DNA of 16,295 nucleotides from an uncultured Lachnospiraceae bacterium. Its GTDB lineage: Bacteria > Bacillota > Clostridia > Lachnospirales > Lachnospiraceae. Positions 13,284 to 16,295 of the stretch are shown here, in pieces (the first letter of the stretch is position 1; the number at the start of each line of letters is the position of its first letter). Under the pieces are notes generated by a model. That model did no database searches, was not told the origin of the DNA, and worked only from the letters and a program-made list of their open reading frames with translations. The translations under genes and the position numbers were made by a program. The DNA lies in contig OMRF01000191.1 in NCBI GenBank assembly GCA_900313435.1, positions 1 through 16,295 on the forward strand. Reading direction: 5' to 3'.

Positions 13284-14272
13284 TGTCAAAGATAGCGGTT
13301 CTTGGCTCCGGGACCTGGGGGACGGCCCTTTCGGTCCTTCTCCTCAAAAACGGGCATGATGTAGTCCTCTGGTCCTTCATGGAGGAAGAGGCAGAAAAAC
13401 TCAGAAATGAAAGAGTGCATCCGTCGCTTCCGGGATCTACGATACCTGATGAGCTTATTATCACTTCGGATGCCGGTGAAGCCTTGAAAGACGCTTCGCT
13501 CATCGTGATGGCTGTTCCCTCCACGGCAACGCGCGAGACTGCGGAAAGGATAAAGACTCTGGTAAGGCCTGATCAGCCCATAGTAGTGGTTTCAAAAGGG
13601 ATAGAAGAGAAAACTCTTTTCATTCAGACCGAGATTATAGAGGACGTTATCCCCTCTGCCAAAACGGCAGTACTTTCCGGCCCCTCACACGCGGAAGAAG
13701 TGATAAGATCCCTTCCCACAGTCGTGGTGGCAGGCTCCAAAGATAAGGAACTTGCGCTCTTTATTCAGGAGACCTTCATGAATCCCGACTTCAGAGTTTA
13801 TGAAAGTAACGATGTGAAGGGGATAGAGCTCGGAGGCTCCTTAAAGAACGTGATAGCCCTTGCTGCCGGGATGTCTGACGGACTTGGCTACGGAGACAAC
13901 GCGAAGGCGGCCCTCATTACGAGAGGTGTCCACGAGATGAGTACTCTTGCCGTTGCCTGCGGCGCGAACCCTTCGACGCTTTCCGGCCTCACCGGTATAG
14001 GAGACTTAATAGTGACCTGCGATTCCATGCATTCAAGGAACAGGAGAGCCGGAATCCTTATAGGACAGGGCAAGACTATGGAAGAGGCAACCAAGGAGGT
14101 TAAGATGGTCGTAGAAGGCGTTTATTCAGCCAAGGCCGCCCTTGCCCTCGGGAAAAAATATAATGTCTCATTACCCATAATGGAAGCCGTGAACAAGGTG
14201 CTTTTTGAAGGTCTTCCCTGCCGGGACGCTGTCTACTCCCTGATGTGCCGCGAAAAGAAGAGCGAGTTTTAG
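13283..14272 (+). CDS. gpsA: NAD(P)-dependent glycerol-3-phosphate dehydrogenase
   Basis: GpsA reduces dihydroxyacetone phosphate to glycerol-3-phosphate, the backbone for phospholipids. The 329-residue protein has the nucleotide-binding GSGTWG (8-13), SKGIEEKTL (104-112), SGPSHAEEV (132-140), ELGGSLKNV with the catalytic lysine K188, and LTGIGDLIVTC with HSRNRRAG (250-257) that binds substrate. AGGAGG lies ten bases before the ATG, inside the end of plsY, and the stop of plsY overlaps the start by one base. It is the last gene of the long forward run; no clear terminator follows, and a new promoter begins 28 bases downstream. Confidence 0.98.
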   Translation: MSKIAVLGSGTWGTALSVLLLKNGHDVVLWSFMEEEAEKLRNERVHPSLPGSTIPDELIITSDAGEALKDASLIVMAVPSTATRETAERIKTLVRPDQPIVVVSKGIEEKTLFIQTEIIEDVIPSAKTAVLSGPSHAEEVIRSLPTVVVAGSKDKELALFIQETFMNPDFRVYESNDVKGIELGGSLKNVIALAAGMSDGLGYGDNAKAALITRGVHEMSTLAVACGANPSTLSGLTGIGDLIVTCDSMHSRNRRAGILIGQGKTMEEATKEVKMVVEGVYSAKAALALGKKYNVSLPIMEAVNKVLFEGLPCRDAVYSLMCREKKSEF

Positions 14273-14299
14273 CCAACACAAGATTTTGTATTTCATTCC

Positions 14300-14328
14300 T
14301 TGCCATTTTACATCATATTGTATATAAT
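14300..14328 (+). promoter_or_regulatory. Sigma-A promoter of scpAB
   Basis: TTGCCA (14300-14305) and a perfect TATAAT (14323-14328) are separated by 17 bases. Transcription would start near 14335, giving a leader of about 60 bases before scpA. It lies in the 122-base gap after gpsA, which has no convincing terminator, so scpAB may also receive readthrough from gpsA. Confidence 0.8.
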
Positions 14329-14330
14329 GC

Positions 14331-14358
14331 TCTGTGGTCTCCTGACGGAGATGACAGA
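14331..14358. repeat. Dyad/hairpin at the predicted scpA transcription start
   Basis: GTCTCC (14337-14342) pairs with GGAGAT (14347-14352) around a TGAC loop, including one G-T pair. After a single G-G mismatch the stem continues as TCTGT (14331-14335) with ACAGA (14354-14358). It begins two bases after the -10 box and covers the expected +1 site. It could be an operator, or a hairpin near the mRNA 5' end. There is no T-run, so it is not a terminator. Confidence 0.55.
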
Positions 14359-14394
14359 TAGCGTTATTGATGGTTTCTTTTGGAGTGATCTGAA

Positions 14395-15153
14395 ATGGGA
14401 ATGGAACTTGAATTCACACTTCCGGTTTTTTCCGGTCCGTTGGAGCTTTTGCTCCATCTTATTGAAAAGAACAAGGTCAGCATCTATGATATTCCTATTG
14501 CCGAAATTACCGAACAGTATATGACGGTCATCGAGGAAATGAAGAGGCGGGATCTTGATATAATGAGCGAATTCCTCGTAATGGCATCGACGCTTCTTTC
14601 CATAAAGGCAAAGATGCTGCTTCCGAAGGAAGAGACGGTTTCGGAGGATGAGGAGGATCCGAGGGAGGAGCTTGTAAGGAAGCTCATAGAATACAGGATC
14701 GTGAAGAATGTATCCGAAAAACTCCGCCAGATGAACGAAGAGGCCGGATGTGTCTGCTTCAGGAAGCCTTCGATCCCGGAGGAGATCCTTTCATATGAGG
14801 AGCCTGTTGATGTCAGGGAGCTTGTAAAGGGACTTTCCCTTGCAAAGCTCAACGAAATATTCGAAGAGGTTTTGAAGAGGGCGGACAAGAGAGTTGATCC
14901 GGTGAGGAGTTCCTTCGGAAGGATAAAGAAGGAAGAGGTCACCGTGGATGAAAAGATAGCCTATGTCTCGGCTTATCTTTTGAAGCACAGGAGCTTCTCC
15001 TTCAGGGAGCTTCTGATGGAGCAGTCCACAAAGACTGAAATAATCGTTACTTTCCTTGCTGTACTTGAACTTATCAAATCCGGAGAAATTTTTACAAAAC
15101 AAGAGAGCATTTTTTCCGATATTGTGATAGAATCACGTTTGTCTGCCGCCTGA
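14395..15153 (+). CDS. scpA: Segregation and condensation protein A (kleisin)
   Basis: ScpA is the kleisin that closes the SMC ring and, with ScpB, organises and segregates the chromosome. The 252-residue protein begins with the family signature FSGPLELLLHLIEKNKVSIYDIPIAEITEQYM (12-43), which binds the SMC neck. An acidic linker (about 83-93) comes next, and the C-terminal winged helix (about 175-245) ends with VTFLAVLELIKSGEIFTKQESIFSDIVI. GGAG is nine bases before the ATG at 14395; a second in-frame ATG at 14401 is too far from it. It has its own promoter and is followed 14 bases later by scpB. The smc gene is not in the window. Confidence 0.97.
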   Translation: MGMELEFTLPVFSGPLELLLHLIEKNKVSIYDIPIAEITEQYMTVIEEMKRRDLDIMSEFLVMASTLLSIKAKMLLPKEETVSEDEEDPREELVRKLIEYRIVKNVSEKLRQMNEEAGCVCFRKPSIPEEILSYEEPVDVRELVKGLSLAKLNEIFEEVLKRADKRVDPVRSSFGRIKKEEVTVDEKIAYVSAYLLKHRSFSFRELLMEQSTKTEIIVTFLAVLELIKSGEIFTKQESIFSDIVIESRLSAA

Positions 15154-15167
15154 TAAAGGAAATTCAC

Positions 15168-15758
15168 ATGGATAGAGAAGAATTAAAATCAGCGGTCGAA
15201 GGGATACTGTTTGTTATGGGAAACTCAGTATCCTCGGACACTATCGCCTCTGCCCTTGAGATCTCAAAGGAAGAGGCCGAGGGTCTTCTTTCGATGCTCG
15301 CGGCCGAATATGAGAGCAACCGCAGGGGGATAAGGATCACAAAGCTTGACGATTCTTATCAGATGTCTTCTGCTTCGGAAATATATCCTTATCTCATCAG
15401 GATAGCAAAGGAGCCGAAGAAGAGAGTACTTACGGATACGCTTCTCGAAACACTTTCCGTCATTGCTTATAAGCAGCCCGTGACGAAGGCAGAGATAGAG
15501 CGGGTCAGGGGGGTGTCAAGTGAGCACGCCGTAAACAAGCTTGTGGAGTACGACCTTGTCTGCGAGGTCGGAAGGCTTGACGCACCGGGGAGACCGATGT
15601 TGTTTGGGACAACGGAGGAGTTCTTGCGTTCCTTCGGCGTTTCGGATATAAAGGATCTTCCGGAGCCTCCGGAGGAGCTTCTTGAGAAGTACAGGATGGA
15701 AGCCGAGGAAGAGGCAGGATCAGGAAACAAGGACAGTGACAATATAATCACGGTCTGA
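15168..15758 (+). CDS. scpB: Segregation and condensation protein B
   Basis: ScpB dimers bind the linker of ScpA and complete the SMC-ScpAB condensin. The 196-residue protein has two winged-helix domains. The first is at about 1-80 (LKSAVEGILFVMGNSVSSDTIASALEISKEEA). The second is at about 85-160, with LETLSVIAYKQPVTKAEIERVRGVSSEHAVNKL, the strongest family signature, and LDAPGRPMLFGTTEEFLRSFG. The C-terminal 35 residues are acidic and probably disordered. AAAGGAAA lies a few bases before the ATG. It forms a two-gene unit with scpA; the next gene starts 35 bases downstream with its own ribosome binding site. Confidence 0.97.
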   Translation: MDREELKSAVEGILFVMGNSVSSDTIASALEISKEEAEGLLSMLAAEYESNRRGIRITKLDDSYQMSSASEIYPYLIRIAKEPKKRVLTDTLLETLSVIAYKQPVTKAEIERVRGVSSEHAVNKLVEYDLVCEVGRLDAPGRPMLFGTTEEFLRSFGVSDIKDLPEPPEELLEKYRMEAEEEAGSGNKDSDNIITV

Positions 15759-15793
15759 AGTTATAAATTTATTACAAGATGGAGGAAATGAAA

Positions 15794-16295
15794 ATGGAAG
15801 GAGTTTCAAAGAGCCCGGCGCTTTCGAGGATTGAGAGCATCCTTGATGAGAACAGCTTCGTCGAGCTTTTTTCTCTTGTCACGAGGAGAAACACGGATTT
15901 CAATGCTCTTCTGAATGAAGGCTCCGGTGGGAACGATGGCGTTATCACTGGTCATGGCCTCATCAACGGAGAACTCTGTTTCGTGTTTGCACAGGATCCT
16001 TCGGTAATGAAGGGAAGCATCGGAGAGATGCATGCGAAAAAGATCAGGGATCTTTTTGACATGGCACTCAAGGTTGGCGCTCCCATCGTAGGTATCCTTG
16101 ATTCCTCAGGCATCAGGCTTTCCGAGTCTCTTGACTCTATAGAGGCTGTCGGAAGCATCATCAGAAAGATCACAGACTTAAAGGGCAGGAGCGTATTCTA
16201 TACGGTGGTATGTGGACAGGCTGGCGGCGGAGTATCGGCTATCGCTGCGCTTTCCGATTTCTGCTTTGCGGCTGAGGGTTCGTCCCTTTTTGTTA
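15794..16295 (+). CDS. Carboxyltransferase-family protein (acyl-CoA carboxylase/decarboxylase subunit), 5' part
   Basis: The first 167 codons of a gene that runs off the window. It belongs to the crotonase-fold carboxyltransferases, which move CO2 between biotin and an acyl-CoA or oxo-acid, as in propionyl-CoA carboxylase beta or sodium-pumping decarboxylases. Visible signatures are DGVITGHGLINGELCFVFAQD, GSIGEMHAKKIRDLFD, the first oxyanion region LDSSGIRLSESLDS and the glycine-rich CGQAGGGVSAI. The usual SGGAR is SSGIR here, so it is a divergent branch, and the substrate is uncertain. The ATG at 15794 is chosen because GGAGG (15781-15785) is 8 bases upstream; the in-frame ATG at 15788 is only two bases from it. 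Biotin-carrier or membrane subunits, if any, should lie downstream. Confidence 0.85.
   Translation, partial: MEGVSKSPALSRIESILDENSFVELFSLVTRRNTDFNALLNEGSGGNDGVITGHGLINGELCFVFAQDPSVMKGSIGEMHAKKIRDLFDMALKVGAPIVGILDSSGIRLSESLDSIEAVGSIIRKITDLKGRSVFYTVVCGQAGGGVSAIAALSDFCFAAEGSSLFV

Noticed and set aside
14273..14299. Possible terminator of gpsA (ACAA-GATT-TTGT)
   Set aside because: The stem is only four AT-rich base pairs with no clear T-run, too weak to support a terminator.
14300..14524. Small plus-strand frame starting in the scpA promoter
   Set aside because: It overlaps the promoter, dyad and scpA start in another frame, has no ribosome binding site and does not look like a protein.
14484..14942. 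152-codon minus-strand frame inside scpA
   Set aside because: It is opposite a clear kleisin gene, has serine-rich low-complexity content and no ribosome binding site.
1..16295. Mobile element, phage, CRISPR array, toxin-antitoxin or defence system
   Set aside because: No transposase, integrase, direct-repeat array or known defence domain was seen; the genes are core housekeeping.

Overview
The window looks like an ordinary chromosomal core region of a Gram-positive anaerobe of the Clostridia. Lachnospiraceae (Butyrivibrio or Roseburia-like) is my best guess, from the gene order, strong GGAGG-type ribosome binding sites, sigma-A-type promoters, frequent CCC proline codons and protein style. 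This is inference; no rRNA or other phylogenetic marker was searched. No insertion sequence, phage gene, CRISPR array or toxin-antitoxin pair was seen. Coding density is very high, and no stretch over 300 bases lacks a gene.

Left end (1-1664): the 3' end of a Y-family DNA polymerase IV gene (+) converges on a small minus-strand cluster. That cluster is a tRNA-Pro with anticodon AGG, its own terminator, a HAD-family phosphatase and a PaaI-like thioesterase. A divergent control region (1664-1846) holds a well-formed promoter for each direction and a perfect 8-bp inverted repeat over the tRNA promoter.

Central block (1847-14272, all +): ylxM-ffh-rpsP-khpA-rimM-trmD-rplS, then a strong intrinsic terminator, then lepB-rbgA-lepB-rnhB-(FliK-like)-(FlhB-like)-yraN-der-plsY-gpsA. 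From memory, this follows the Bacillus subtilis ylxM-ffh...rplS-rbgA-rnhB-ylqG-ylqH order, with two signal peptidase I genes around rbgA and ftsY absent upstream. The first part joins protein targeting (YlxM/Ffh) to ribosome building and tRNA modification (S16, KhpA, RimM, TrmD, L19). The second part joins secretion (two LepB), 50S assembly GTPases (RbgA, Der), RNA/DNA maintenance (RNase HII, YraN) and phospholipid synthesis (PlsY and GpsA, consecutive in use of glycerol-3-phosphate). Spacing is mostly 0-15 nt, with several stop/start overlaps, so co-transcription is likely.

Right end (14273-16295): a new promoter with a dyad at the expected transcription start precedes scpA-scpB, the kleisin and winged-helix partners of SMC. 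A truncated carboxyltransferase-family gene then runs off the window.

The least explained part is the FliK-like/FlhB-like pair (8584-10890). It is a stand-alone hook-length-control-like protein next to a soluble export-switch domain that lacks both the membrane part and the NPTH self-cleavage motif, and it sits in a housekeeping operon with no flagellar genes in view. The next most interesting points are the A34 proline tRNA with CCC-rich coding, the divergent first LepB copy, the terminator that abuts the lepB ribosome binding site, and the dyad at the scpA start.
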